From contig CAWDQN010000005.1 of NCBI GenBank assembly GCA_963804495.1, forward strand, positions 124,001 to 188,000: a stretch of DNA of 64,000 bases, read 5' to 3'. A program made the translations under genes and the position numbers. The notes beneath the pieces are model-generated. The model searched no databases and had not been told where the DNA came from. It saw only the letters and a list, made by a program, of their open reading frames with translations. This document shows, in pieces, positions 27,890-36,898 of this stretch (the first letter of the stretch is position 1; each line of letters opens with the position of its first letter). Source of the DNA: Rhodovastum sp963804495 (lineage in GTDB: Bacteria > Pseudomonadota > Alphaproteobacteria > Acetobacterales > Acetobacteraceae).

Positions 27890-28882
27890 TCACGTTGGTT
27901 TGCGCGCTGTCTTGCCGGCGTCGCCCGGCTTGCCGGAATCCTTGGAGCCGGAATCCTTGGAGCCGGTGTCCTTGGCGCCGGCGTCTTTCGCGCCGGGGTC
28001 CTTCGTTTCGGTCTTCTCGGCCTGCGTCCGCACCACCAGCCGGTCCGGCAGCCGCAGATCGACCACCTGCAGCGGCCGGTCGAGCAACGCGTAGGTGGTT
28101 TGCAGCTCCATCAGCTTGGCCAGCGCCGGCCCCTCGGCGGCTTCGGGCAGCAGCACGTCGGCGCCGTTGTTCATGCGCAGGTTCCAGCGCCGCTCGCCCA
28201 CCCGCACGGCGGCCTGCAGGTGGCTCATGATCGCCGGATAGGAAGCCAGCGCATCGATCAGCGCCGCTGCCGCCTTCGGCGCGCCAGGACCCACCACCAG
28301 CGGCACCTGGGAGGCGAACGAGGCCACGTCGGAATCGGTCACCGTCGCGCCGCCGCGGTCGATCAGCTCGAACTGGCCCTGGTGCTGCCACACGGCGAAG
28401 GGGCGGCGTTCGACCAGTTGCACCACGATGGTGCCGGGCAGACGCCGCTCGACGGTGGCGCTCTGCACCGATTTGATCGATTCGATGCGCGCCCGTGCGT
28501 CGGCGAGCGAAAACCCCAGAATGGCATCGCCGCGGCTGACGCCGAGGGCGGCCCGGATCATCGGCTCGGGCGTTTTCTGCCGGTTCTCGATCACCACGTC
28601 CTGTACCCGCAGGCCAAGCTCGGCGGTGGCCTCGCCCAGCCGCTCGCGAAAATTGGCGCCGCGGCCGATCGCCATCACCTCGCTGTAGCCGGCGGCGCCG
28701 ACCGCCATCAGCAGCAACAGCACCACGCAAGGCAGCACCAGCCGGCGCTGCCTTTTCCAGATCAGCCGCAGCAGACCGGGCCGGCCCGGCATGCGCGGCG
28801 ACGGCACACGTGGCGGGGGCATGCGGGGCGGGGACATGCGCGACGCCGACAGCATGTCGGTGGGCGGCTTCACGCGCGACAT
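27890..28882 (-). CDS. ftsQ: Cell division protein FtsQ
   Basis: A 330-residue bitopic divisome protein linking early and late division proteins. The cytoplasmic N-terminus carries a Met/Pro/Arg repeat-like stretch (RMSPPRMPPPRVPSPRMPG). One transmembrane helix (about 50-68, LPCVVLLLLMAVGAAGY) is followed by the POTRA domain (VQDVVIENRQKTPEPMIRAAL) and the FtsQ beta domain (FELIDRGGATVTDSDV, then VGERRWNLRM). The C-terminus has a low-complexity Lys/Asp/Gly/Ser tail encoded by 15-bp tandem repeats. It overlaps the ddl 3' end by 13 nt. Confidence 0.95.
   Translation of the reverse strand: MSRVKPPTDMLSASRMSPPRMPPPRVPSPRMPGRPGLLRLIWKRQRRLVLPCVVLLLLMAVGAAGYSEVMAIGRGANFRERLGEATAELGLRVQDVVIENRQKTPEPMIRAALGVSRGDAILGFSLADARARIESIKSVQSATVERRLPGTIVVQLVERRPFAVWQHQGQFELIDRGGATVTDSDVASFASQVPLVVGPGAPKAAAALIDALASYPAIMSHLQAAVRVGERRWNLRMNNGADVLLPEAAEGPALAKLMELQTTYALLDRPLQVVDLRLPDRLVVRTQAEKTETKDPGAKDAGAKDTGSKDSGSKDSGKPGDAGKTARKPT
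27932..28006 (-). repeat. 15-bp tandem repeat in ftsQ 3' end
   Basis: Five in-phase units of 15 bp, each beginning GCCGG on the plus strand (27932, 27947, 27962, 27977, 27992). The first two are identical (GCCGGAATCCTTGGA). They encode a pentapeptide series of the type KDSGS/KDTGS/KDAGA/KDPGA in the FtsQ tail. Copy number may vary by slippage. Confidence 0.9.
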
Positions 28883-29790
28883 GCTGCGTTCTCCACCATC
28901 CAGGCACAGAGCTGCGGGAAGCTCATGCCGCGATGCGCCGCCTGCTCGGGCAACAGCGAGGTGGGGGTCAGCCCGGGCTGGGTGTTCACTTCCAGCAGCA
29001 CCAGGCGGCCCGGCTCGCCTTCCGTGTCGTCGTAGCGGAAATCCGCCCGCGAGGCGCCGCGGCAGCCAAGCGCGCGATGCGCCGCGAGTGCCATGTCCAG
29101 CGCCCGCGCCGCGCTGTCGGGGTGGATCATCGCCGGAATGACATGGCGCGAGCCGCCGGCGGCGTATTTCGACTCGTAATCGTAAAACACCCCGGCCCGG
29201 GCGAGGATTTCGGTGACCGCCAGGGCACGGTCGCCCATCACCGCCACGGTCAGCTCGCGGCCGGGGATGAACGCCTCCACCATCGCCTGCGGGCCGTAGC
29301 GCCAGCCGGCGGCGACGGCGGCACGGCGGTTGTCGCCTTCGCGAATGATCTCGACGCCGACCGACGAGCCTTCGTTCACCGGCTTGACGACATAGGGCAG
29401 GGGCAGCGGGTCGTGGTGCTCCAGTTCGGCGATGTCGACCAAACGCCCGGGCGCCACCGGCAGCCCGGCGGCGGCGAACACCGCCTTGGCGGCGGCCTTG
29501 TCCATGGCGAGCGCCGAGGCGCGCACGCCAGAATGCGTGTACGGAATATCCAGCCAGTCGAGTACCCCCTGGATGGTGCCATCCTCGCCGAAGCGGCCGT
29601 GCAGGGCGTTGAACACGGCGTCGGGCCGCGGCTCCAGGGCGGCGATCACCGCCCGCAGATCGTCGCCCACCAGCACCGGCACCACCTCGTGCCCGGCTTC
29701 GCGCAACGCCGCGATCACCTGCGTCCCCGAGGCCAGCGACACCTCGCGCTCGGCCGAAATGCCGCCGTACAGCACGGCAACCTTGCTCAT
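28870..29790 (-). CDS. ddl: D-alanine--D-alanine ligase
   Basis: A 306-residue ATP-grasp enzyme joining two D-alanines for the peptidoglycan stem. It opens with KVAVLYGGISAEREVSLASG (the nucleotide and substrate loop). Further motifs are NALHGRFGEDGTIQG, PYVVKPVNEGSSVGV (ATP-grasp lysine) and LLEVNTQPGLTPTSLLPEQA (Mg-binding Glu/Asn and omega loop). The ATG at 29790 overlaps the murB stop (ATGA). Length matches DdlB (306). Its 3' end overlaps ftsQ. Confidence 0.97.
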   Translation of the reverse strand: MSKVAVLYGGISAEREVSLASGTQVIAALREAGHEVVPVLVGDDLRAVIAALEPRPDAVFNALHGRFGEDGTIQGVLDWLDIPYTHSGVRASALAMDKAAAKAVFAAAGLPVAPGRLVDIAELEHHDPLPLPYVVKPVNEGSSVGVEIIREGDNRRAAVAAGWRYGPQAMVEAFIPGRELTVAVMGDRALAVTEILARAGVFYDYESKYAAGGSRHVIPAMIHPDSAARALDMALAAHRALGCRGASRADFRYDDTEGEPGRLVLLEVNTQPGLTPTSLLPEQAAHRGMSFPQLCAWMVENAACRA

Positions 29791-30752
29791 TGCTCCGTCT
29801 CCCCTCGCGGCAAGGGGAGGGGAGGCGCGCCGGCCGCCGCCGGCACCCCGATCCGCCTGATTTCCCACTCCAGCGTCACCCCGCATGCCTCGCGCACGCG
29901 CCGACGCACCTCCTCGCCCAGCCCTTCGATGTCGGCCGCCGTCGCGCCGCCGGCGTTGATGAGGAAGTTGCAGTGCTTCTCCGACACGTGCGCGCCGCCG
30001 CGGACGAGGCCGCGGCAGCCGGCGGCATCGATCAGTTCCCATGCCTTCATGCCGGGCGGGTTGCGAAAGGTGGAGCCGCCGGTGCGCGCCCGCACCGGCT
30101 GGGTGGCCTCGCGGCTGGCGCGGATGTCGGCCATGCGGGCGGCGATGCTGGCGGCATCGCCATGCCGCGCGCGCAGCCGGGCGCGCACCACCACGCCGCC
30201 CGGCGGCAGCGACGAATGCCGGTACTCGAAGCCCAGCGCATGCGATTCCCGCCGCACCAGTTCGCCCGAGCGGGTGACGATGTCCGCCCAGTCCAGGCAG
30301 GCGGCGATATCGCCGCCATAGGCGCCCGCATTCATCGCCACCGCCCCGCCGATGCTGCCGGGAATCCCGCAGAGAAACTCCAGCCCGGCCAGCCCGGCGG
30401 CGGCGGCATGTTCGGCCACCGTTATATCCAGCGCCGCCGCGCCGGCGACGATGCCGTCGGTCTCGACCGCAATGTCGGAAAAACCGCGCGCCAGCTTCAC
30501 CACCACCCCATGCACGCCGCCGTCGCGCACGATCAGGTTCGACGCCGCCCCGAGCACGGTGACCGGCACATCCGACGGCAGGGCGCGCAGGAAATCGCCC
30601 AGATCATCCGCATCCGCCGGCCGCACCAGCGCCTCCGCCGGCCCGCCGACGCGAAACCAGGTCTGCGACGCCAGCACCGCATCGGCCTGCACCCGACCGC
30701 GCAGCGGCGGCAGCTGGTCGGCCAGGGACCGGATGATCTCGTCGGCCATCAT
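29787..30752 (-). CDS. murB: UDP-N-acetylenolpyruvoylglucosamine reductase
   Basis: A 321-residue FAD enzyme reducing the enolpyruvyl group to make UDP-MurNAc. FAD-binding PCMH features are TWFRVGGPAEALVRP, VLGAASNLIVRDGG and GIPGSIGGAVAMNAGAYG. The catalytic serine lies in GGSTFRNPPG near residue 220 (type II MurB loop with a short C-terminal domain). The ATG at 30752 forms an ATGA overlap with the murC stop; the second ATG, at 30749, is immediately adjacent. The frame ends with an ATGA overlap onto ddl. Confidence 0.97.
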   Translation of the reverse strand: MMADEIIRSLADQLPPLRGRVQADAVLASQTWFRVGGPAEALVRPADADDLGDFLRALPSDVPVTVLGAASNLIVRDGGVHGVVVKLARGFSDIAVETDGIVAGAAALDITVAEHAAAAGLAGLEFLCGIPGSIGGAVAMNAGAYGGDIAACLDWADIVTRSGELVRRESHALGFEYRHSSLPPGGVVVRARLRARHGDAASIAARMADIRASREATQPVRARTGGSTFRNPPGMKAWELIDAAGCRGLVRGGAHVSEKHCNFLINAGGATAADIEGLGEEVRRRVREACGVTLEWEIRRIGVPAAAGAPPLPLPRGETEQ

Positions 30753-32182
30753 GCCGAGGCCTGCCGCTTGCTGCCGGCCTGCAACGCCGCCATCTGCCCC
30801 GGCAGGGCGCCGGCCCATTGGGTGATGTTGCCGGCCCCCAGGCAGACCACGAAATCGCCCGACCTGGCGATGGCGTGCACCATTTCGGCCAGATGTTCGG
30901 GACCCGGCAGCGGCACCACGCTGCGATGGCCGCGCGCGCGCAGCCCCTCCACCAGCGCGTCGCGGTCCACGCCCGGCACGGGAAGTTCACCGGCGGCATA
31001 GACATCGGCGACGATCACCGTGCCGGCGTCGTTCATGCAGGTGCAGAATTCCTCGAACAACGTCTGCAACCGGGTGAACCGGTGCGGCTGCACCACCGCC
31101 ACCACGTCGCGCGCGCCGGCCTGCCGCGCCGCCTTCAGCACCGCCGCGATTTCCACCGGATGGTGGCCGTAATCGTCGATGACGGTGATGCCGCCGGACT
31201 CGCCGGTCTTGGTGAAGCGCCGCTTGACGCCGCGGAAAGCGGCGAAGGCGCTGCGCAGTGTGGCGTCGTCGATTTCCATTTCGGAGGCGATGGCGACGGC
31301 GGCGAGCGCGTTCTGCACATTGTGGCTGCCCAGCATAGGCAGGCGGAACGGACCCATGCGGCGGGTGCGGTTGCGCGCCCGGTCGGTGACGGCCACCTCG
31401 AAGGTCGCCCCCATGCGGTCCGACACCAGCTTGTCGGCGCGCACATCCGCCTGCGGCGAGAATCCGTAAGTGATGATCCGCCGGTCTGACAGGCGCGGGA
31501 TCATCTGCTGCACCGCCGGATGGTCGATGCACAGCACCGCGAAGCCGTAGAACGGAATATTCTGCACGAAATGCTCGTAGCCGGCGACCATGGCCTCGCC
31601 GGTGCCCCAGTGATCCAGGTGCTCGGCGTCCATGTTGGTCACCACGGCGATGGTGGCCGGCAGGCGGAGGAAGCTGCCGTCGCTCTCGTCCGCCTCCACC
31701 ACCATCCAGTCGCCGGTGCCCAGGCGGGTGTTGCTGCCATAGGCGTTGATGATGCCGCCGTTGATGACGGTGGGATCGAGATGCGCCGCTTCCAGCACCG
31801 CCGCCACCAGGCTGGTGGTGGTGGTTTTGCCGTGCGTGCCGCCGACCGCGATCGCCCAGCGTAGGCGCATCAACTCGGCCAGCATTTCCGCCCGCCGCAC
31901 CACCGGGATCAGCCGGGCGCGGGCGGCCTTGACCTCGGGATTGTCCGCTTTGACGGCGGTGGACACCACCACCACCTGCGCCGCCCCCAGGTTGCGCGCC
32001 TCGTGGCCGACCTGAACGGTGATGCCGGCCTCGCGCAGGCGGCGGACATTGGCGTTCTCGGCGATGTCGCTGCCCTGCACCGCGTAGCCGAGATTGTGCA
32101 GCACCTCGGCGATGCCGGACATGCCGATGCCGCCGATGCCGACGAAATGGATGGTGCCGATGGAAAGCGGAAGCGCCCTCAT
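30749..32182 (-). CDS. murC: UDP-N-acetylmuramate--L-alanine ligase
   Basis: A 477-residue Mur ligase adding L-Ala to UDP-MurNAc. The N-terminal Rossmann domain reads IHFVGIGGIGMSGIAEVL, the ATP-binding loop is GGTHGKTTTTS near residue 110, and the Mg/substrate site is EADESDGSFL. The C-terminal domain has VIDDYGHHPVEI and VVQPHRFTR. It starts with ATG 32182 in a 4-nt overlap with the murG stop and ends in another with murB. Length fits MurC (about 490). Confidence 0.98.
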   Translation of the reverse strand: MRALPLSIGTIHFVGIGGIGMSGIAEVLHNLGYAVQGSDIAENANVRRLREAGITVQVGHEARNLGAAQVVVVSTAVKADNPEVKAARARLIPVVRRAEMLAELMRLRWAIAVGGTHGKTTTTSLVAAVLEAAHLDPTVINGGIINAYGSNTRLGTGDWMVVEADESDGSFLRLPATIAVVTNMDAEHLDHWGTGEAMVAGYEHFVQNIPFYGFAVLCIDHPAVQQMIPRLSDRRIITYGFSPQADVRADKLVSDRMGATFEVAVTDRARNRTRRMGPFRLPMLGSHNVQNALAAVAIASEMEIDDATLRSAFAAFRGVKRRFTKTGESGGITVIDDYGHHPVEIAAVLKAARQAGARDVVAVVQPHRFTRLQTLFEEFCTCMNDAGTVIVADVYAAGELPVPGVDRDALVEGLRARGHRSVVPLPGPEHLAEMVHAIARSGDFVVCLGAGNITQWAGALPGQMAALQAGSKRQASA

Positions 32183-33279
32183 GCCACGAAATCCTGGGTA
32201 ATGGTCCGCTCCACGAGGTCGGCGAGCCGGCTGACCGCGTCGGCGACGGCGCATCCCGCGGCGGCCTTGGCCGCCGCTTCCAGCTGCGCGGGCGAGGCCG
32301 CCAGGCTGGCGATGCGCCGGGCCAGCGCATCCGGTGTGCACTGCGGTTGCGGCACAAGAAAGGCGCCGCCCGCCCGCGTCAGGGCGCGGGCATTTTCGGT
32401 CTGGTGGTCGTCGATGGCGCCGGGCAGTGGCACCAGCACCGACGGCCGCCCGGCCACCGCCAGCTCGGCCACCGTCGAGGCGCCGGCCCGCGCCACCACC
32501 AGATGCGCGCCCGCCAGCCGGTCGGCGACATCGGCGAAGAACGGCGCCAGTTCGATGGCGATGCCACTGTTCGCATAGGCGGCGCGCACCCGCTCCAGGT
32601 CCTCGGCGCGGCATTGCTGGCTCACCTGCAGCCGGGCGCGCAGCGCCGCCGGCAGCGACACCAGGGCTGCCGGCACCACATCGCTGAACACCCGCGCGCC
32701 CAGCGACCCGCCCAGCACCAGCAGGCGGAATTCCTCGCCCAGCGGCGCGGTGCCGCCGCCGGCCAGCGCCGCCAGCGCCGGGCGCACGGGGTTGCCGGTC
32801 AGCTCGGTGCGCGTGCCGGCCGGCAGCCGGGCGGTGCCGGCATGGCTCAGCGCCAGCACGTCGGCGAGCCGGGCCAACACCCGGTTGGCCCGTCCCAGCA
32901 CCGCGTTCTGTTCGTGCAGCACCAGGCGCGGGCGGTCGCGCAACAGCCGCGCGCCCAGCACCGGGGCCACCGCCGGATAGCCCCCGAACCCCACCACCAC
33001 GCTCGCCTGCAACTGCCGCAGGATCGTCCGCGCCTGCCAGGTGCCCAGGACCAGTTGCAGGGCCGCCGCCGCCCCCCGGAGCACCCCGCGCCCGGCGATG
33101 CCCGCGCCGCGCAGCACAAAGCGCTCCTGTCCCTCGAACACCGGGCTTGCCAGCCCGGCCGAGCGCGCGTCGGTCATCAGAACGATGCGCCGGCCGCGCC
33201 GGATCAACTCGCCGGCCAGCGCCTCGGCCGGGAAGAAATGCCCGCCGGTGCCGCCCGCCGCGATAACGATCGGGCGCAC
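32179..33279 (-). CDS. murG: Undecaprenyl-PP-MurNAc-pentapeptide GlcNAc transferase
   Basis: A 366-residue peripheral membrane GT28 glycosyltransferase converting lipid I to lipid II. The glycine-rich loop AAGGTGGHFFPA stands near residue 8, the second G-loop is GFGGYP, and the UDP-GlcNAc site reads VVARAGASTVAELA...DDHQTENA. The GTG at 33279 is chosen because it gives MRPIVIAAGGTGGH directly; a GAGGGG ribosome site lies over the ftsW stop. The longer open frame upstream is antiphase to ftsW. A 4-nt overlap with murC follows. Confidence 0.97.
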   Translation of the reverse strand: MRPIVIAAGGTGGHFFPAEALAGELIRRGRRIVLMTDARSAGLASPVFEGQERFVLRGAGIAGRGVLRGAAAALQLVLGTWQARTILRQLQASVVVGFGGYPAVAPVLGARLLRDRPRLVLHEQNAVLGRANRVLARLADVLALSHAGTARLPAGTRTELTGNPVRPALAALAGGGTAPLGEEFRLLVLGGSLGARVFSDVVPAALVSLPAALRARLQVSQQCRAEDLERVRAAYANSGIAIELAPFFADVADRLAGAHLVVARAGASTVAELAVAGRPSVLVPLPGAIDDHQTENARALTRAGGAFLVPQPQCTPDALARRIASLAASPAQLEAAAKAAAGCAVADAVSRLADLVERTITQDFVA

Positions 33280-33290
33280 CCTGGGGCCCC

Positions 33291-34421
33291 TCACAGCAGG
33301 TCCCCGTTGTGCCGCTTGCGGGTCAGCGCCAGCAGCATGCCCATGCTCAGCGCCACCGCCAGCGCCGAGGATCCGCCATAACTGACGAAGGGCAGAGTCA
33401 TGCCCTTGGTGGGGATCAGCGCCAGGGTGGAGGCCATGTTGACGAAGGCCTGCAGGCCAAAGCTGGTCACCAGGCCGACGGCGGCCAGGATGATGAACGG
33501 GTCCGCCTCGGCCAGCAGCCGCAGCAGCCCGCGCAGCACGATGAAGGCGAACAGCCCCAGAATGACCAGGCACAGGATCATGCCGAACTCCTCGCCCGCC
33601 ACCGCGAACACGGTGTCGGCATGGGCGTCCGGCAGCAGATCCTTCACCTTTCCCTCGCCCGGTCCCTGACCCCACATACCGCCATTGCCGAAGGCTTCCA
33701 GCGACCGCATCACCTGGTAGTTCTCGCCGCCCTGTGCCGGCGGGTGGAGAAAGTTCATCACCCGCCCGTGCACATGCGGAAAGAACGTGAAGGCGGCCAG
33801 CCCCGCCCCGGCCATGCCGGCCAGCCCGATGCCAACCAGCACGATGTTGAGCCCGCCGACAAACAGCTGGGCGAAGAACACGCCGGAAATCACCGCCAGC
33901 ATGCCGATGTCGGGCTGCGACTTCAGCAGCAGGGCGATCACCGCGAACACCCCGAAGGCCGCCAGCATGCCGGGGAACCGCGCGCTCCGCTTGCCCTCGG
34001 ACAGCAGCCATGCGGCCACCACGGCGAAGCAGGGCTTCAGGAACTCGCTCGGCTGCAGCGACAGGCCGGGCAGCGACACCCAGCGCCGGGCGCCCTTGAT
34101 CTCCACCCCCGCCACCAGCGTCAGCGCGGTCAGCCCCAGAGCCACCACGCAGCCGGCCAGCGCCACCCGCCGCACCCCGCGCGGCGACAGCAGCGACACC
34201 ACCACCACCAGCGCCCCCGCGAGGCCGAGGAAAAAAATCTGCTTGAGGATGAAAATGTCGCGCGACTGGTTGATCCGCTCGGCGACCGCCGGGCTCGCCG
34301 CCAGCATCATCACGTAACCAAGGCCGATCAGCGAGCCGACCGCCAGCAGCGTCCAGCGGTCCACCGTCCACCACCAGCGGCCCAGCAGAGAGGTGTCGGC
34401 ACGCGACAGCGGCGGCAGCAT
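33291..34421 (-). CDS. ftsW: Lipid II polymerase FtsW (SEDS family)
   Basis: A 376-residue polytopic membrane glycosyltransferase that polymerises septal peptidoglycan with FtsI. About ten hydrophobic segments are visible, together with the SEDS signatures LQPSEFLKPCFAVVAAWLL, KSQPDIGMLAVI and the periplasmic region RVMNFLHPP. The last part reads TKGMTLPFVSYGGSSALAVA. The catalytic Asp is probably in QPDIG. The start at 34421 follows the murD stop immediately without a gap. Confidence 0.97.
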   Translation of the reverse strand: MLPPLSRADTSLLGRWWWTVDRWTLLAVGSLIGLGYVMMLAASPAVAERINQSRDIFILKQIFFLGLAGALVVVVSLLSPRGVRRVALAGCVVALGLTALTLVAGVEIKGARRWVSLPGLSLQPSEFLKPCFAVVAAWLLSEGKRSARFPGMLAAFGVFAVIALLLKSQPDIGMLAVISGVFFAQLFVGGLNIVLVGIGLAGMAGAGLAAFTFFPHVHGRVMNFLHPPAQGGENYQVMRSLEAFGNGGMWGQGPGEGKVKDLLPDAHADTVFAVAGEEFGMILCLVILGLFAFIVLRGLLRLLAEADPFIILAAVGLVTSFGLQAFVNMASTLALIPTKGMTLPFVSYGGSSALAVALSMGMLLALTRKRHNGDLL

Positions 34422-35813
34422 CTAAGCTTCCTCCACGATCGCGTGGCGCGAAGCGGCGCCGGCGATGTCCTGGGCCAGCGCCCGGAAGCGCTCGCCGCGC
34501 TGGTCGAAGCCGGTGAACTGGTCCCACGAGGCGCAGGCCGGCGACAGCAGCAGCACCTTCGCCGTACCCGCCCGCGCCGCCTGCCATCCCTCGGCCACCG
34601 CCGCCTCCAGCGTGCCGACCTCGCGATGCGCCACCCCATGCGCGGCCAGGGTGGCCGCCAGAGCCGGCGCATCCCGTCCGATCAGCAAAGCCAGAGCAAC
34701 CCGCGGGAAGAAGGGCGCCAGGCTGTCGATGCCGCCGTCCTTGGCCATGCCGCCAGCGATCCAGATCACCCGCTCGTAGCAGCCGAGCGCGCGCGCGGCG
34801 GAGTTGGCGTTGGTCGCTTTGCTGTCGTTGACAAACCGCACGCCGTCGGCTTCGGCGACCAGTTCCTGACGATGCGGCAGCCCTGGATAGGATCCGATCC
34901 CTGTCGCGATGCCGGTCCGGTCCACCCCGAGCGCCAGCGCCAGCGCCGCCGCCGCGGCGGCGTTCTGGGCGTTGTGCGCGCCTGGCAGGGCGCGGGCAGC
35001 GGACAAATCCGCGATCACACCGGCGGCGTCGCGCAGCAGCGTGCCATCAGCCCAGATATCGGCAGCCGCCTGGCCCGACACCGTCACCAGCCGCGCCGGC
35101 CCGCCCCGCAGATTGTCCGCCATCGCGCGCGACCGCGCGTCGTCGACGCCCACCATCGCCGTGTCGGCGCCGGTCTGGCGGTCGAAGATCGCCCGCTTAG
35201 CCCGGGCATACCCTGCCATGTCGCCATGGCGGTCGATATGGTCGGCGCTGAGGTTGAGCATGGCGGCGGCATCAAAGCGGATAGTTGCGAGTTGCTCCAA
35301 CATGTAGGAGGACAGCTCCAGGACGTACACCCCATCTTGGGGCAGCAGCGGTAGCGCCAGGGCGGCCGTGCCAAGGTTTCCGCCCGCCGCGACCGGTCGG
35401 CCGGCAACTTGCAGGATATGGGCCAGCAAAGCGGTGGTGGTGGATTTGCCGTTCGTGCCGGTGATGCCGGCGAACCGCGCCCCCGAGCCGCAGCCGCGCA
35501 CCGCGCGGAACAGCAGCTCGGCATCCGAAATGATTGGTACCGCGGCCGCGCGTGCCCGCGCCGCCAGCGGGTGCGGTGCCGGCAGCAGATGCGGGATGCC
35601 GGGCGAGAGCACCAGCGCCGTCAGCCCGGACATTTCCGGCTCGGTCACCGTGACGCCGGCTTCGGTGGCCGCCTCGCGCGCCGCCGCCTTATCGTCCCAG
35701 GCCACGACATCGGCACCCATGGCCAGCAGCGCCTGCGCCGCCGGCAGCCCGTTCCTGCCGAGTCCGACCACGGCGAACCGCTGCCCGGCGAAGATATCGG
35801 GGGGGAACATCAT
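34422..35813 (-). CDS. murD: UDP-N-acetylmuramoylalanine--D-glutamate ligase
   Basis: A 463-residue Mur ligase adding D-Glu. N-terminal RFAVVGLGRNGLPAAQALL, ATP loop GITGTNGKSTTTALL near residue 117, Mg site LELSSYMLEQL, LNLSADHIDRHGDM, and C-terminal FVNDSKATNANSAARAL with IAGGMAKDGG all match MurD. The ATG at 35813 gives an ATGA overlap with the mraY stop; the neighbouring ATG at 35810 is equally possible. Length matches the family (about 440-460). Confidence 0.97.
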   Translation of the reverse strand: MMFPPDIFAGQRFAVVGLGRNGLPAAQALLAMGADVVAWDDKAAAREAATEAGVTVTEPEMSGLTALVLSPGIPHLLPAPHPLAARARAAAVPIISDAELLFRAVRGCGSGARFAGITGTNGKSTTTALLAHILQVAGRPVAAGGNLGTAALALPLLPQDGVYVLELSSYMLEQLATIRFDAAAMLNLSADHIDRHGDMAGYARAKRAIFDRQTGADTAMVGVDDARSRAMADNLRGGPARLVTVSGQAAADIWADGTLLRDAAGVIADLSAARALPGAHNAQNAAAAAALALALGVDRTGIATGIGSYPGLPHRQELVAEADGVRFVNDSKATNANSAARALGCYERVIWIAGGMAKDGGIDSLAPFFPRVALALLIGRDAPALAATLAAHGVAHREVGTLEAAVAEGWQAARAGTAKVLLLSPACASWDQFTGFDQRGERFRALAQDIAGAASRHAIVEEA

Positions 35814-36898
35814 CGGATTTTCAGGGTCCCCAGCCCGATCAGGGCGAGAATGACCGAGACGATCCAGAAGCGGATGACGATGGTGGCTTCCTGCCAGCCC
35901 TTTTTCTCGAAATGATGGTGCAGCGGCGCCATCAGGAACACCCGCCTTCCGGTGCGCTTGAACCAGAACACCTGCACGATGACGCTGACCGTCTCGACCA
36001 CGAACAGGCCGCCGACGATGCCCAGCACCACCTCGTGCTTGGTGGCCACCGCGACCGCCCCGAGCGCGCCGCCCAGTGCCAGCGCCCCGGTATCGCCCAT
36101 GAACACCGCCGCTGGCGGGGCGTTGAACCACAGAAACCCCAGCCCTGCTCCGATCAGCGCCGAGCAGAACACCGCCAGCTCGCCCACGCCCGGGACGAAA
36201 TTAAGTTGCAGGTAGTCGGCGAAGATGCGGTTGCCCACCAGGTAGGCGATCAGCGCGAACACGCCGGCGGTGATGATGGTCGGCACGATCGCCAGCCCGT
36301 CCAGCCCGTCGGTCAGGTTGACCGCGTTGGAGAAGCCCAGCATCACCGTCATCGCCATCAGCGGGAAGGCGAAGCCGAGCGGGATCAGCACCTCCTTGAA
36401 CACCGGCACGGCGAAGCCGGTGGCCAGCGGTTCGCGGGTCAGCAGCATGAAGGCGATGCCGGCCAGCAGGCCCATGCCGGCCTGCAGCAGCAGCTTGCCG
36501 CGCGCCGACAACCCCCGGAAATTCGCCTTCGACAGCTTGATGTAGTCGTCGACAAAGCCGATCGCGCCGTAGCCCAGGGTCAGCAGCAGCGCCACCCACA
36601 CATAGCCGTTGCGCAGATTGGCCCATAGCAGGGTGGAGACCGCCAGCGTCGCCAGGATGAGCACACCGCCCATGGTCGGCGTGCCCTTTTTCTCCAGCAG
36701 ATGCCGCTCCGGCCCGTCCGGACGGATCGGCTGGCCGTTGCGCTGCACCCGTTTCAGGCCGCGGATGAAGGCAGAGCCCAGCGCCAGGCTGAGCACCAGC
36801 GCGGTGATGCAGGCCGCGCCCGACCGGAAGGTCAGGTAGCGGAACAGGTTGAACACGATCAGCTGGTCGGCCAGCGGCGAAAACAAATTATACAGCAT
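35810..36898 (-). CDS. mraY: Phospho-MurNAc-pentapeptide transferase
   Basis: A 362-residue integral membrane transferase making lipid I from UDP-MurNAc-pentapeptide and undecaprenyl phosphate. Ten or so helices are predicted. Signatures are KKGTPTMGGVLIL near residue 70, GFVDDYIKL (catalytic Asp pair) near 114, NAVNLTDGLDGLA near 190, FMGDTGALALGG and MAPLHHHFEKKGW. Length equals E. coli MraY (360). It overlaps murF by 1 nt (TGATG) and murD by 4 nt. Confidence 0.98.
   Translation of the reverse strand: MLYNLFSPLADQLIVFNLFRYLTFRSGAACITALVLSLALGSAFIRGLKRVQRNGQPIRPDGPERHLLEKKGTPTMGGVLILATLAVSTLLWANLRNGYVWVALLLTLGYGAIGFVDDYIKLSKANFRGLSARGKLLLQAGMGLLAGIAFMLLTREPLATGFAVPVFKEVLIPLGFAFPLMAMTVMLGFSNAVNLTDGLDGLAIVPTIITAGVFALIAYLVGNRIFADYLQLNFVPGVGELAVFCSALIGAGLGFLWFNAPPAAVFMGDTGALALGGALGAVAVATKHEVVLGIVGGLFVVETVSVIVQVFWFKRTGRRVFLMAPLHHHFEKKGWQEATIVIRFWIVSVILALIGLGTLKIR

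Noticed and set aside
25391..29035. A 1214-codon open frame on the plus strand
   Set aside because: It lies antisense to ftsZ, ftsA, ftsQ and ddl. High GC leaves antisense frames open; its sequence is His/Arg/Gln-rich without domains.
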